This document shows positions 33,058 to 41,127 of a stretch of 64,000 nt of DNA, piece after piece. The notes below the pieces were generated by a model. It did no database searches, was not told where the DNA came from, and was given only the letters and a program-made list of their open reading frames with translations. Numbering within the stretch: position 1 is the stretch's first letter; every line of letters begins with the position of its first letter. The DNA comes from DASQPA01 sp963757335. Its GTDB lineage: Bacteria > Acidobacteriota > Thermoanaerobaculia > Multivoradales > UBA5704. The position numbers were made by a program, and so were the translations under genes. The stretch lies in assembly GCA_963757335.1 (NCBI GenBank), contig CAVWRJ010000008.1:1098322-1162321 (forward strand), written 5' to 3'.

Positions 33058-33853
33058 GATGCTCGGCGCGGCCCAGAAGGCCTGGTTCCTCGCGCGCCTC
33101 CGCGCCTCGACGGCGCGCTGGCGGCTGTGGGGGAACTCCGTCGCCCTGCTCGACTGGCGGGCCGATCTGCAGAACCTGCCGCCGGAGCTGCGGGCGAAGT
33201 GGCCGTTCGCCGGCTACGGCCTCATGGGCACCGGCGACTGGGCCAGCTATCGCACCGAGCGGAACGAGATCCTGGACCTCGTTCGGCGCGAGAACCTCGC
33301 CGGCTTCGCGACGCTAGCCGGCGGCCGCCACGCCTTCGCCGCGGGCCTCCTCTCGGCGGCGCTGCCGCCGTCGCCCATAGCACCCGTCGGCGTCCAGTTC
33401 GTCGTCAGCTCGGCATCGGCCCCTGGCCTCTTCGAGGCGGCGTCGCACAAAATCCCCAAGGAGCACCCGCTCTGGGCGCTCTACCTCCACCAGCCGCCGG
33501 CCCCGACGCCCCTCGAGCCGGCTCTCAACTGGACGGTCCTCCACGGCGTCCGCGCCAGCCTCGACGAGCGCACCCACGACCGCGAGCGCGCCCTAAAGGC
33601 GAGCAACCCCGAGGTCACGCCGCACCTCGCCTTCACCGACGTCGGCGGCCACGGCTACGCCGTCGTCCGTGCCGGCGCCGACGACCTCGAGGTCGAGTTC
33701 GTCTGCGTCGTCCGCCCGCTCGAGCGGAGCGACCGCCCCGACGGCGGTCCGCTCGCCTACCGCGTCACCCACAGCGCCCGGCGATGGGCCGCCGGCGCCG
33801 CGCCTCGCCTCGAGCGCACGCGGGTCGAGGGCGCGCTGCCGCTCTCCGTCTGA
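33058..33853 (+). pseudogene. PhoD-like alkaline phosphatase, C-terminal fragment
   Basis: Starts at MLGAAQKAWFLARL, a mid-protein block of PhoD-family metallophosphatases, and runs 264 residues to the normal C-terminus (LERTRVEGALPL). Family blocks include WRLWGNSV, GYGLMGTGDW and the alpaca-style LAGGRHAF. The last is usually GDRH, so the metal-binding Asp is replaced by Gly. The N-terminal half, with the other metal ligands, is missing and its place is taken by the 83-bp repeat array. The frame stays open back into the array, but that sequence is not PhoD-like. No ribosome site fits the internal ATG. Almost certainly inactive. Confidence 0.75.
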
Positions 33854-34316
33854 CGGCCGCGGTCCCGCCGCAGCGGTGCAGAGCCCCGCCGACCTGTCCT
33901 AGACGTGTAAGCCAGGGGCGCTTCTCCGCCAAGCCCTGTGACGGGGAGCGCCCTCGGCCGCGTGGGCAGAAGACCGAAAACCGTAGTTCCCCAATGAGAT
34001 AGGAAGTAGAAGACTCGCAGGTCGGCCGGCTTCGCCACCACCTTGGAGACGGATAGCGTTCCACCGTCCAAGAAGGCGGAATCCTTACCGCCACCGGGCA
34101 GAGGGCGGCTCCTCGGCTAAACCTTGAAGCTGCTGCACCTTCCGGCCTTCAGTGGCGGCGGCCGGAGGTGACCTGTTGGCATCTCGTCCTTCGCCGTTGC
34201 GTCGTCGGGCCCGGAGCGCTTATCCGTCACGAGGAAGCTAAGTTGACGGAGGCAAACAGCTGGCATAGGATTAAGCTAAATTGCAGAAGCGGGGAAGTTA
34301 GACCTGAGCAGGTAGA
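33854..34316. other. Boundary region before the lower-GC cassette genes, with an attC-like site
   Basis: No convincing gene in these 463 bases. At 34116-34181 an attC-like structure is seen: GCTAAAC-like R'' (34116), arms CACCTTCCGGCC (34136-34147) and GGCCGGAGGTG (34160-34170) that pair perfectly except for one extra T, and GTTGGCA (34175). A second R'-like GTTAGAC is at 34297-34303, directly before the next gene. GC content falls sharply from about 34.2 kb onward, so this is the left edge of acquired DNA. Confidence 0.45.
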
Positions 34317-35072
34317 ATGCCGAGGCCCAAGGGGGAGCCGATTGGTATCATAGACAATCCAAGGCCGCGGCCGACGGTGAATCTCAACACAAGGTTAGGC
34401 GTCTCAGCGAGCGCGGAACACCCGCATACCTTCCACTCTGACGACATTGAGCCACGCATGGAATCTCTTTCATCTGCAATTGCGTCAATCTTGGACATCG
34501 GCAAGTACCTGTCGAGCATAGTAAAGGCGCTTGAGGATATCTCCAACTACCGTACCCACTCGCTTGAAAGAAGGCAGGAAAGAGAGTACCTCGTATTGTC
34601 CGCGAAAATTCTCAAGAATCTCGACCACATGCTCTATGATCGAATGTTCATCGTGCGTGAACTCCGGGACTATCTTGCATACCTTGACAGGAAGCCCGCG
34701 CTGGAGTTCACTCCTGACGATGAATCGATAGACGAGCAGGTGAACCTATTCCAACAGCGGCTGGGCAGCATGGCTTGGCGCATTGGCGGTAGCTCTTCCA
34801 GTGTCGCCGAACTCTGCGCTCTAACAGAGTATGTTCTCCCGAACTCAGTCTTCGGGATGGAGATGAAGAAGCTCATGATGGCCACCAAGGTCATAAACAC
34901 ATATTTCCTGGAAAATCTCGACAGATTCGCATTTCCAACTCCGGAGTTCATCTCCGTCTTGCGGTCTGTCCACGATGCTCACTCCGTATTGTCACATGAG
35001 TTCTTCAATCTAATGGAGAAGATCGATGCCGATGCCGTTAACAATGCGTTTGCGAGGTTTAAGGCCCAATGA
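34317..35072 (+). CDS. Hypothetical protein, cassette-type, 251 residues
   Basis: Not recognised. GC is far lower than in the NRPS genes and codon use includes ATA, AGA and TTG, signs of transfer. After a Pro/Arg-rich N-terminus (PRPKGEPIGIIDNPRPRP) the protein is nearly all alpha-helical (IASILDIGKYLSSIVKALEDIS, LLSAKILKNLDHML-like, MKKLMMATKVINTYFLENLDRF), with no membrane segment or signal peptide. The next feature, 54 bases past its stop, is an attC-like site. It is the first of a run of same-strand cassette-like genes; a helper or effector role in defence is possible from context only. Confidence 0.65.
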   Translation: MPRPKGEPIGIIDNPRPRPTVNLNTRLGVSASAEHPHTFHSDDIEPRMESLSSAIASILDIGKYLSSIVKALEDISNYRTHSLERRQEREYLVLSAKILKNLDHMLYDRMFIVRELRDYLAYLDRKPALEFTPDDESIDEQVNLFQQRLGSMAWRIGGSSSSVAELCALTEYVLPNSVFGMEMKKLMMATKVINTYFLENLDRFAFPTPEFISVLRSVHDAHSVLSHEFFNLMEKIDADAVNNAFARFKAQ

Positions 35073-35126
35073 AAATTTGATTCCTCCCCTACGTCCGAAA
35101 GCAAAGCCAAGAAACTGGAAAGAGAT

Positions 35127-35187
35127 GCCTAACCCGGCGTTCGAGTGGCCTGCTGAGGCATCCGCTCTACACATCAACGTTAGGGGC
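35127..35187 (+). other. attC-like recombination site
   Basis: About 60 bases, the length of a typical short attC. R'' GCCTAAC at 35127-35133 and R' GTTAGGG at 35179-35185. Inside, GAGTGG pairs with CCGCTC (one G-T wobble) and CGTT pairs with AACG. It lies between the stop of the 251-residue gene and the start of the next gene. Confidence 0.55.
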
Positions 35188-35211
35188 AAAGCGCATACCT
35201 GATTAGACAAC

Positions 35212-35448
35212 ATGAAGAGAAGACGTTTACCTCCACCGCTCGAAACTCTGTCTGCCGACACCCAGGCAGTCTACGATGTGTTGAACGGAGAGTCGAATCT
35301 CGCAGTGGGTATCATCGGCGCCGTGTACTTGGATGCCTGTCTTGGTAGTCTTCTTGGCCGACATTTTATCGAGAGCACAGTCACTGATCGTTTACTATCT
35401 CCAGGCGGAACGCTCGGCTCACTTGTCGCTCGAGCCAGATCTTCTTAG
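35212..35448 (+). CDS. MltR/DUF4145-like N-terminal fragment, 78 residues
   Basis: The sequence VYDVLNGESNLAVGIIGAVYLDACLGSLLGRHFI and GGTLGSLVARA resembles the start of the MltR-like/DUF4145 helical family, whose members are normally about twice as long and continue from GTLGSxSAR into another helix pair. Here it stops just after that point. The last bases run into a 39-bp repeat that also occurs at 38267-38305, so the gene is probably truncated by recombination at that repeat. It starts 25 bases after an attC-like R' core. Family call is tentative. Confidence 0.45.
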   Translation: MKRRRLPPPLETLSADTQAVYDVLNGESNLAVGIIGAVYLDACLGSLLGRHFIESTVTDRLLSPGGTLGSLVARARSS

Positions 35449-35483
35449 GTGCCATGCGTTTCTTGAGGGCAAAGGTGGGGCTG
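35445..35483 (+). repeat. 39-bp direct repeat, copy 1
   Basis: Identical to 38267-38305 (starting TTAGGTGCCATGCG). In this copy the bases after it stay open for a 35-codon frame from ATG 35454; in the other copy they do not. Both copies end cassette-like genes, which suggests shared recombination scars. Confidence 0.75.
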
Positions 35484-35630
35484 GAAGGCGTGTCCAGAGA
35501 TCTGGACAGACTGCGAGATCTCTGGACATGGGACGGAACGCCGAGGAGTAAGCTAGAATGAGAAGCGGCAATGAGAAGCGGCTGGCACCTCTACCAGCAG
35601 CTTTCCTGGAGGCCCACCGGGCAGGTTAGT

Positions 35631-36377
35631 ATGGCAACAAAACGCAAAAGGGTAGAGCCTGCGACAACTATGGACGTTCTGGTCCGCTCGCGGCGGCGGT
35701 GTGCTGTGTGTTTCGGGTTGTCCCGTGACGTCGGGATAAAGCTGGGGCAGATCGCGCACCTGGATAGAAATCCCTCGAACAATGACCCGGACAACTTATG
35801 CTTCCTATGTTTCGAGCACCACGAGTTGTATGACAGCAAGGCCAGCCAGGCAAAGGGCTACACGGCCTTAGAAGTGGTGAAATTCCGGAAAGAGCTCGAC
35901 AGCTTTTTCGGCAGCCAGGAATTTTGGCCCGGCTTGGCCCTGCCCCCCAGTACGTCTCACGATAGCGGAAAAAGGAGGGGCATAGAATTGGAGGTCTATG
36001 ACCGACGAATTGCGATCTATCGGAGCCTCCGGCGGATTCTTATAAGCATCTTGACTGATCCAGGTGTTAAGATCGATGCTCTCCGGAGCTTTGCAGAGGA
36101 GACCGACGAGGCGCTCTTTCTTTTTGACGAAGAGGTAGCGAGATATTTGGACCAAGTCTATCAACAGGCGGTTAAGTTGCGTGCTGTGGGCCAGCGCCTT
36201 AATCATCCAGAGACACTATCGGAAAAAGAACTTCATGCACTTGTTCAGGAGGACTCGGAGTTGTTGAACTGGATTTCTGGCCAGTTTACGGAGTCGCGGA
36301 ATCTATTTAGGCAGTATCTCGCCTTGGGACCGGCACCGAACCCAGCCCCGCAGCGGACGGCTGACGCCGCGCGCTGA
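35631..36377 (+). CDS. HNH-like zinc-binding nuclease domain protein
   Basis: 248 residues from the ATG at 35631; an in-frame ATG at 35571 adds 20 unrelated residues. The N-terminal third has RRRCAVCFGL, GQIAHLDRNPSNNDPDNLCFLCFEHHELYD: two CxxC pairs framing an A-H-L, N and H arrangement, a compact HNH endonuclease core. The remainder is helical (ALRSFAEETDEALFLFDEEVARYLDQVY) and may sense or bind a partner. The last residues, PAPQRTADAAR, are encoded within an attC-like site (36332-36399), a classical sign of an integron cassette ORF. The next gene is an AbiJ-NTD/TIR protein, so a role in phage defence is plausible but inferred. Confidence 0.65.
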   Translation: MATKRKRVEPATTMDVLVRSRRRCAVCFGLSRDVGIKLGQIAHLDRNPSNNDPDNLCFLCFEHHELYDSKASQAKGYTALEVVKFRKELDSFFGSQEFWPGLALPPSTSHDSGKRRGIELEVYDRRIAIYRSLRRILISILTDPGVKIDALRSFAEETDEALFLFDEEVARYLDQVYQQAVKLRAVGQRLNHPETLSEKELHALVQEDSELLNWISGQFTESRNLFRQYLALGPAPNPAPQRTADAAR

Positions 36378-36399
36378 CGGGCAGAACCGTTTATATGCC
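36332..36399 (+). other. Degenerate attC-like site overlapping the HNH gene end
   Basis: GCCCCGCAGCG (36345-36355) pairs with CGCTGACGGGC (36372-36382), leaving one unpaired base; the outer GGCACCGAAC (36332) pairs partly with GTTTATATGCC (36389-36399). The R cores are degenerate, so recombination activity is doubtful. The HNH stop codon falls inside it. Confidence 0.45.
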
Positions 36400-37272
36400 A
36401 TGGCTGCCGATAGAGCAGAAATGAAAATTTCAGAGATAACACGGCACACCATAGTCGATAGCCTTCTACTGCGCCCCAAGTCCTTCCACGGCCGCATGGA
36501 CTTACTCGACTTCTTGAAGAGGATATGGAATCTGGGCTCCATGCCATCCACGGATCATCGATTCGATGATGCCGAAGGAGACATCTGGCAACATACTGTC
36601 CGAAACGACGATTGGGAACTCACCACTCTACTCTACGACTACTTGGCGCTATGCGACTGCCCCGACGAATTGTTCCTTAAGTTCGCTGAGACTACTGTTC
36701 ATCCGATGGTCGGCGATGCAGACGAGATAGCCGATCGCTTGCAGCAAATCAACGGGGCGCTCAGCCAAGATGGGTTTCGTCTTGTTCCGAGCTCGGAAAT
36801 GTCTGGCCGACCCCGCTACGCAGCCAAGAGGATTGGCGGTAACAGCCCAGGCGAGGTCCCGATTTTTGAGATTGTCCTCTCCTTTGCTGGCGAAGACCGT
36901 GCCTACGTTGAAGATGTGGCGGAGTATCTCAAAGAACATGGCGTCGAGGTCTTCTACGATCGATACCAGGAAGCGACACTCTGGGGTAAGGATCTGGCGG
37001 AACACTTAGATGCTGTTTACCGGAGCAGTGCTCGCTATTGCGTGATGTTTATCTCAGGGCATTACGCTAGAAAACTCTGGCCTAATCACGAGCGGAGATC
37101 GGCGCTTGCTCGCTCCGTTGAGGAGCGCCAAGAGTACATTCTTCCTGCGCGATTCGATGATTCGGAGCTTCCAGGAATCAGGCCAACTATTGGCTATGTG
37201 GACTTGAGAACCAGGACACCGGAGCAGCTAGGGGCGCTCATCCTTGAGAAACTGGGTCGTACAAGAAAATGA
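36400..37272 (+). CDS. AbiJ-NTD / TIR domain protein (putative phage-defence NADase)
   Basis: 290 residues; an internal ATG at 36421 is an equally good start. Residues about 10-145 resemble the AbiJ N-terminal domain group (ITRHTIVDSLLL, MDLLDFLKRIW, STDHRFDDAEGDIWQHTVRNDDWE, ETTVHPMV, SGRPRYAAKR). Residues 155-285 form a TIR domain: FEIVLSFAGEDRAYVEDVAEYL, GVEVFYDRYQEATLWGKDL, and RYCVMFISGHYARKLWPNHERRSAL. Bacterial TIR effectors cleave NAD or make cyclic ADP-ribose signals when triggered by phage, causing abortive infection. Lower GC and an attC-like site immediately upstream indicate a mobile cassette. The trigger and partner genes are unknown. Confidence 0.78.
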   Translation: MAADRAEMKISEITRHTIVDSLLLRPKSFHGRMDLLDFLKRIWNLGSMPSTDHRFDDAEGDIWQHTVRNDDWELTTLLYDYLALCDCPDELFLKFAETTVHPMVGDADEIADRLQQINGALSQDGFRLVPSSEMSGRPRYAAKRIGGNSPGEVPIFEIVLSFAGEDRAYVEDVAEYLKEHGVEVFYDRYQEATLWGKDLAEHLDAVYRSSARYCVMFISGHYARKLWPNHERRSALARSVEERQEYILPARFDDSELPGIRPTIGYVDLRTRTPEQLGALILEKLGRTRK

Positions 37273-37291
37273 CACAGATAACTCGGCTGCT

Positions 37292-37317
37292 CCACCGTGC
37301 GGCTCCGCCGCTGGTGG
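37292..37317 (+). repeat. Inverted repeat after the TIR gene (possible attC core)
   Basis: CCACCGTGCGG (37292-37302) pairs with CCGCTGGTGG (37308-37317) with unequal bulges and a 5-base loop. The position, 20 bases past the stop and 34 before the next gene, is where a cassette attC is expected, but the outer R cores are not recognisable. Confidence 0.35.
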
Positions 37318-37350
37318 CGGACGGCTTGGCCAAAGTCACGAGATGAGTAG

Positions 37351-38208
37351 ATGCGAAAGGCTCTTTACTTAGACACATTCGCCACAGTGAAGGTGGCGTC
37401 AGATCCCTTGCTTGCAACGTTAGCAAGAAACTATATCAATGTCGTGGGATTTGAGCTCTTCGTTGGTGTAGTCAACCTATTGGAGATCTTCTCCTGGCCT
37501 AGGCGGTGGCCAGAAGTATTGAACTTCCTTTCCTCGGTTCCCTTCTCTATTGCCTCAAGCCCGGAAGATGTAACCTCCGCCGAAGTGCTGAGGTACCCAG
37601 ATCCAATTCTGGAGTCCCCGGTTGCATTTCGCTCGACGGATCACTCGCTTTCTCAGATGGAACTCAGGGAAGTACTGGCTGCTATGCTTAAGGGCGAGGT
37701 CGCCCGTTATCATAAGGATTGGTTTAAGGGTGCCTACGGGCCGATCTTGAAGAGTATCCTGGATAAGCGTTCTTCGTACCTTCCCGACAAGGGAGGGAAG
37801 TATTCGCAAACCGAGCTGCGGATATTCCTTGACTTTAACGTGATGAGAGTGTTGTACCTTGACCATAAGGAGTTTCTTCAGAGTAGGATCAAAGCCGGCG
37901 AGGTTGTCAAGCTTGATCTTTTCAAGTCGGTCCACATGCCGATTTTGGCAATATTCCTGGAGTACTACGTACAGAAAAAGAATGGTAAGGCGTCTGATAT
38001 CGGCGATATCCATCAACTAGGTCTGGTGCCTTACGCCGAGTTGTCAGTTCTTGACAATGAACGACACAGCTTGGTGCAACGAATAAACCGGGAAAGGCTA
38101 TTTCCTCAAACGTTATCAACCTGTAACCTCGCGGAATTTACGGCCACAATCAGGAATGCCGGGAATGCGACAATGGCGCCCAACCAAGGGCCTCAAGCTG
38201 GCACCTGA
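37351..38208 (+). CDS. PIN-like domain protein, 285 residues
   Basis: The N-terminal ALYLDTFATVKVA places an Asp after the first strand as in PIN ribonucleases; NLLEIFSW supplies the next acidic residue; SDIGDIHQLGLVPYAELSVLDNERH supplies two more Asp in the order found in PIN domains. The protein is about twice the usual VapC length, with a large helical insert in between, so it belongs to the broad PIN-like group rather than VapC itself. Low GC and same-strand position suggest another cassette. The C-terminal NATMAPNQGPQAGT is encoded over a GCCCAAC core, half of an attC site whose other half is lost. Confidence 0.6.
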   Translation: MRKALYLDTFATVKVASDPLLATLARNYINVVGFELFVGVVNLLEIFSWPRRWPEVLNFLSSVPFSIASSPEDVTSAEVLRYPDPILESPVAFRSTDHSLSQMELREVLAAMLKGEVARYHKDWFKGAYGPILKSILDKRSSYLPDKGGKYSQTELRIFLDFNVMRVLYLDHKEFLQSRIKAGEVVKLDLFKSVHMPILAIFLEYYVQKKNGKASDIGDIHQLGLVPYAELSVLDNERHSLVQRINRERLFPQTLSTCNLAEFTATIRNAGNATMAPNQGPQAGT

Positions 38209-38266
38209 GGCGCCGTCGGCATATTCAAGCTCTTCGCGGAGTCTCATCGCCTTCAATCTGAGCAGA

Positions 38267-38305
38267 TTAGGTGCCATGCGTTTCTTGAGGGCAAAGGTGG
38301 GGCTG
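38267..38305 (+). repeat. 39-bp direct repeat, copy 2
   Basis: Identical to 35445-35483. It lies 59 bases beyond the PIN-like gene and follows the half attC site at about 38175, so recombination between the two copies could excise or invert the HNH, TIR and PIN genes as a 2.8-kb unit. Confidence 0.7.
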
Positions 38306-38351
38306 TGTACAGCCGCAGGGCAAATTTGGAGCTCCTGTGACTGCACGAGAG

Positions 38352-39792
38352 TTACTTCTCGGAGTTTTGGCTGGGGTGCTCTACGAATCTGCCGCCGATC
38401 CCGAGCCGATCCCGACACTCTTTAACGAGATCTCTTTTACCCGGCGCCGACAGGCTCAGATCTCTCACCCAGGCTTCGGCCGATCCTTCGAGCGAGTCCC
38501 GACTTGAGGGCGAGGCGGTCACGAAAGGCAGCCCAGGTGGAAAGCGCCCCACGGGAAAAGGAGCGGTCAGGTCGCCGGCTTTCAGGCTCTCCGCGGCTTC
38601 CCGGAAGGCGACCAGGAATCGAGCATAGGCTTCTTGGAAGAGCTTGCGGGCGCTCTTGGTGAAAGCGTGGAAGAAGGGGGCCGGGGACTTCTTGGAACGC
38701 TTCGGGCGGTCGTGGGGGTGCTGGTCCTGAATCGCGGTCGGGCCGAGCACCGGAGCTCCCGTCGCCGCGCGGACTGCTGCAGCTCGGGCCTCGATCTGTT
38801 CGACCAGCCCAGCGACGAGAGCCCGGTAGTGTTCGGGAGCGAGATGACGCCAGCAGGGCAGGGGAGAGAGGAAGGCCTTCTCGGTCGAGGCGAACTTCCG
38901 TGGCTCAAAGAGGACCCCGCGCTGGCCCTCAGATCCCGCGTACCTTGTCCGCCACCAGGAGGAGACCGAAATCGAGGATCCGGAACCCCGAGAGTGCCAG
39001 CCTCTTGCCCTGTACTCCGGTTACGCCTCTCCGGCCTGGCGCCAAGGGGGCTCGGCTTGCCGACCCCGTATCTCAGACTCTGCGCCCCCGTACTCTGAGC
39101 CCGCGCCCCCGTATCTCTGAGTCTGCGCCCCCGTGTCTCTGAGTCTGAGCCCCCGTGTCTCTGGCCTGGAGACCCGTATCTCTGACTCTGAGCCCCCGTG
39201 TCTCTGGCCTGGAGACCCGTATCTCGGACTCTGCGCCCCCGTATCTCTGGCTTGGAGAGCCGTATCTCGGACCTTGCGCCCCCGTATCTCCGAGTCGGAG
39301 TCCCCGTATCTCGGGTCTGGAGACCCGTATCTCTGACCTTGAGACGTCTCGCTCACGCTTAGAGAGCCGTCTCTCGGATCTGGATCTACCTGCTCATGGC
39401 TGGGAGCGCCGTGGTTGAAGAGGGGCGATCACTGCCACTCCCGTCGCCGCGCGGACTGCTGCAGGTCGGGCCTCGATCTGTTCGACCAGCCCAGCGACGA
39501 GAGCCCGGTAGCGTTCGGGAGCGAGATGACGCCAGCAGGGCAGGGGAGAGAGGAAGGCCTTCTCGGTCGAGGCGAACTTCCGTGGCTCAAAGAGGACCCC
39601 GCGCTGGCGGGCGCTCCACTCCTGCGTGCGGTCGAACCAGGTGCCCTCGACGGGATCGCCGGTGAGCAAGGCGGTGGCGCAGTGGGCCCAAGGAGAAGCG
39701 GCCTCTACGGGCACCTCTACGGTGAGGCAATCCCAAGAGCACGTGGTAAGCTGGGAGCCAAGAGAGAGCAGCTCATGGATTGGCGAGATCAC
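38352..39792 (-). pseudogene. Transposase-like gene broken by a partial duplication and a minisatellite
   Basis: Reading the minus strand: 39792-39437 gives VEGTWFDRTQEWSARQRG, FEPRKFASTEKAFLSPLPCW and YRALVAGLVEQIEARPAAV; the frame is then lost. The same protein resumes at about 38926, repeats part of that block, and continues TAIQDQHPHDRPKRSKK, PFFHAFTKSARKLFQEAY and FPPGLPFV to 38352. A 171-bp segment is present twice (38756-38926 and 39438-39608, offset 682). A minisatellite lies between the copies. I recall similar C-terminal blocks in REP-associated/Y1-type transposases of related genomes, but the catalytic domain is not in the window, so the family is tentative. Confidence 0.5.
39063..39390. 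repeat. 21-22 bp minisatellite, about 15 copies
   Basis: Units alternate between types such as CCCCCGTATCTCTGAGTCTG and ACCCGTATCTCTGACTCTGAG, in near-regular 21-22 base steps. It separates the two copies of the 171-bp duplicated transposase-like segment. Frames through it are open by repetition only; no gene is claimed. Confidence 0.85.
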
Positions 39793-40014
39793 ATCACGAG
39801 CTCACCTGAGGTTCTCGGCGGCAAGCCCGTTGTGCGGGGCACCCGCCTCGCCGTTGAATTCCTCCTTGGTCTGTCGGCTGCGGGCTGGTCGGAGGCGCAA
39901 ATCCTCGCGAACTATCCCTCGGTGTCGGCCGAGGCCTTGCGTGCGGTCTACGGGTACGCAGCCGACGCAATCTCGGAAGACACCCTCTACCAAGTGCATC
40001 GCCAGGCCGGCTAA
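39775..40014 (+). CDS. DUF433 antitoxin-like protein
   Basis: 79 residues: MDWRDHITSSPEVLGGKPVVRGTRL is the family signature, followed by FLLGLSAAGWSEAQILANYPSVSAEALRAVYGYAAD, a winged HTH-like fold. Members pair with DUF5615 PIN-like toxins and probably bind the toxin and their own promoter. An AGAGAG stretch precedes the ATG at 39775; longer in-frame starts extend into the decayed transposase region and are rejected. The toxin gene begins on the next base after its stop. Confidence 0.88.
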   Translation: MDWRDHITSSPEVLGGKPVVRGTRLAVEFLLGLSAAGWSEAQILANYPSVSAEALRAVYGYAADAISEDTLYQVHRQAG

Positions 40015-40392
40015 ATGCGCCTGCTGGCGGACGAGAATGTACCTGGCTTGGCCATCCAGTCTCTGCGCAGCCTCGGGCACGACGTGCTCGCGATCATTGA
40101 AGTCTCCCCTGGAAGTTCAGACCCGCAGGTCTTGGAGCGCGCGACGGCTGAGGGGCGACTTCTCGTCACGTTCGATCGGGACTTCGGTACACTGGTACAC
40201 CACCTTGGGCAAGCCGCCAAGGCCGGCATCTTGTTAGTGCGCCTCGTGCCTACGACGCCAGAGGAGGCCGCAGCGTTGATCTCCGCGGCGTTGGCCGTAC
40301 CGGGAGCTTCGTGGGCTGGGATGTTCTCTGTCTTGGAGCGGGACCGTCTGCGCCAACGTCCCTTGCCTGGACGTGAGAAGAGCACCGGCTAA
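40015..40392 (+). CDS. DUF5615 PIN-like toxin
   Basis: 125 residues. MRLLADENVPGLAIQSLRSLGHDV is the DUF5615 start with acidic Asp6-Glu7, and LVTFDRDFGTLV provides the second acidic cluster of the PIN fold; both are metal ligands of the proposed ribonuclease site. ATG immediately follows the DUF433 TAA with no gap, so the two are one operon with coupled translation. The pair is the only apparently intact toxin-antitoxin module in the window. Confidence 0.88.
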   Translation: MRLLADENVPGLAIQSLRSLGHDVLAIIEVSPGSSDPQVLERATAEGRLLVTFDRDFGTLVHHLGQAAKAGILLVRLVPTTPEEAAALISAALAVPGASWAGMFSVLERDRLRQRPLPGREKSTG

Positions 40393-40459
40393 CCCAGCCG
40401 ATCGAGCGGGCGGCAAGCCCCCGCTCATCTGCCCGCGAATCGCCTGGCACCTCGCGGGG

Positions 40460-40508
40460 GAATCGCGGTCGGGCCAAGCACCGGAGCTCCCGTCGCCGCG
40501 CGGACTGC
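40460..40508 (+). repeat. Third partial copy of the transposase-like segment
   Basis: 49 bases (GAATCGCGGTCGGGCC onward, to CGGACTGC) match 38729-38777 with one change. It sits alone in the 207-base gap between the toxin gene and the DUF1801 gene, marking repeated duplication of the broken transposase-like gene. Confidence 0.7.
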
Positions 40509-40599
40509 GCGTGTCCTCTACGGCCTGCACCTCTACCGGCCCGGTTCATAAGCGGGTTCCGCACCTCCTCCCGGATCGGCCAGTGCTATGCTGGGGCAA

Positions 40600-41091
40600 A
40601 TGGTGAAAGAACGTCCAGCGCTCACGGTGGAGGAGTGGCTTGCGTCGGTGCCCGCCGAGCGCAAAGATGCTATCAACGCCGTCCGCGACGTCATCAACGA
40701 GCACCTGCCGCAGGGATACGAGGAGACCGTCGACTGGGGCATGCTCGCTTGGGTCGTGCCGCTCTCCACGCTATCGAACACGCACAACGGCCATCCGCTG
40801 ATGCTCGCGGCGCTCGGCGCGCACAGGAAGCTCATGACCGTCTACCTCATGGGCCTCTACGAAGACTCCGAGATCAGGAGAGAGTTCGAGACCGCCTACA
40901 AGAAGACGGGCAAGAAGCTCGACATGGGCGGCTGTTGCGTCCATTTCAAGAAGCTCGACGATCTGCCGCTGGACGTCGTGGGCAACACCATCGCCCGCGT
41001 CGCCGTCGACCAACACGTCGAACGCTACGAGAGCTCGCGCCCGAAGAAGAAGCCGAAGAAGGCGACGACGGAAAAGAAAGCGAAGCGATAA
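40600..41091 (+). CDS. DUF1801 family protein
   Basis: 163 residues from MVKERPALTVEEWLASVP; an ATG 12 bases upstream (40588) is possible. The DUF1801 fold is clear: RKDAINAVRDVINEHLPQGYEETVDWGMLAWVVPL and KKTGKKLDMGGCCVHFKKLDDLPLDVVGNTIA. These small alpha/beta proteins resemble the frataxin-like/YdhG group; no enzymatic activity is established. The C-terminus is Lys-rich (PKKKPKKATTEKKAKR), which may bind nucleic acid. Such genes are common integron and island passengers. Confidence 0.85.
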   Translation: MVKERPALTVEEWLASVPAERKDAINAVRDVINEHLPQGYEETVDWGMLAWVVPLSTLSNTHNGHPLMLAALGAHRKLMTVYLMGLYEDSEIRREFETAYKKTGKKLDMGGCCVHFKKLDDLPLDVVGNTIARVAVDQHVERYESSRPKKKPKKATTEKKAKR

Positions 41092-41127
41092 CGCCAAGGG
41101 GCTTCGGCCGCCGCGCAAAATACAGGC

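Noticed and set aside
33757..34094. Minus-strand frames of 104 and 109 codons after the PhoD fragment
   Set aside because: Partly opposite the PhoD fragment, without motifs or ribosome sites; too weak to call.
39063..39390. CRISPR array
   Set aside because: 21-22 bp units follow each other directly with no spacer of constant length.
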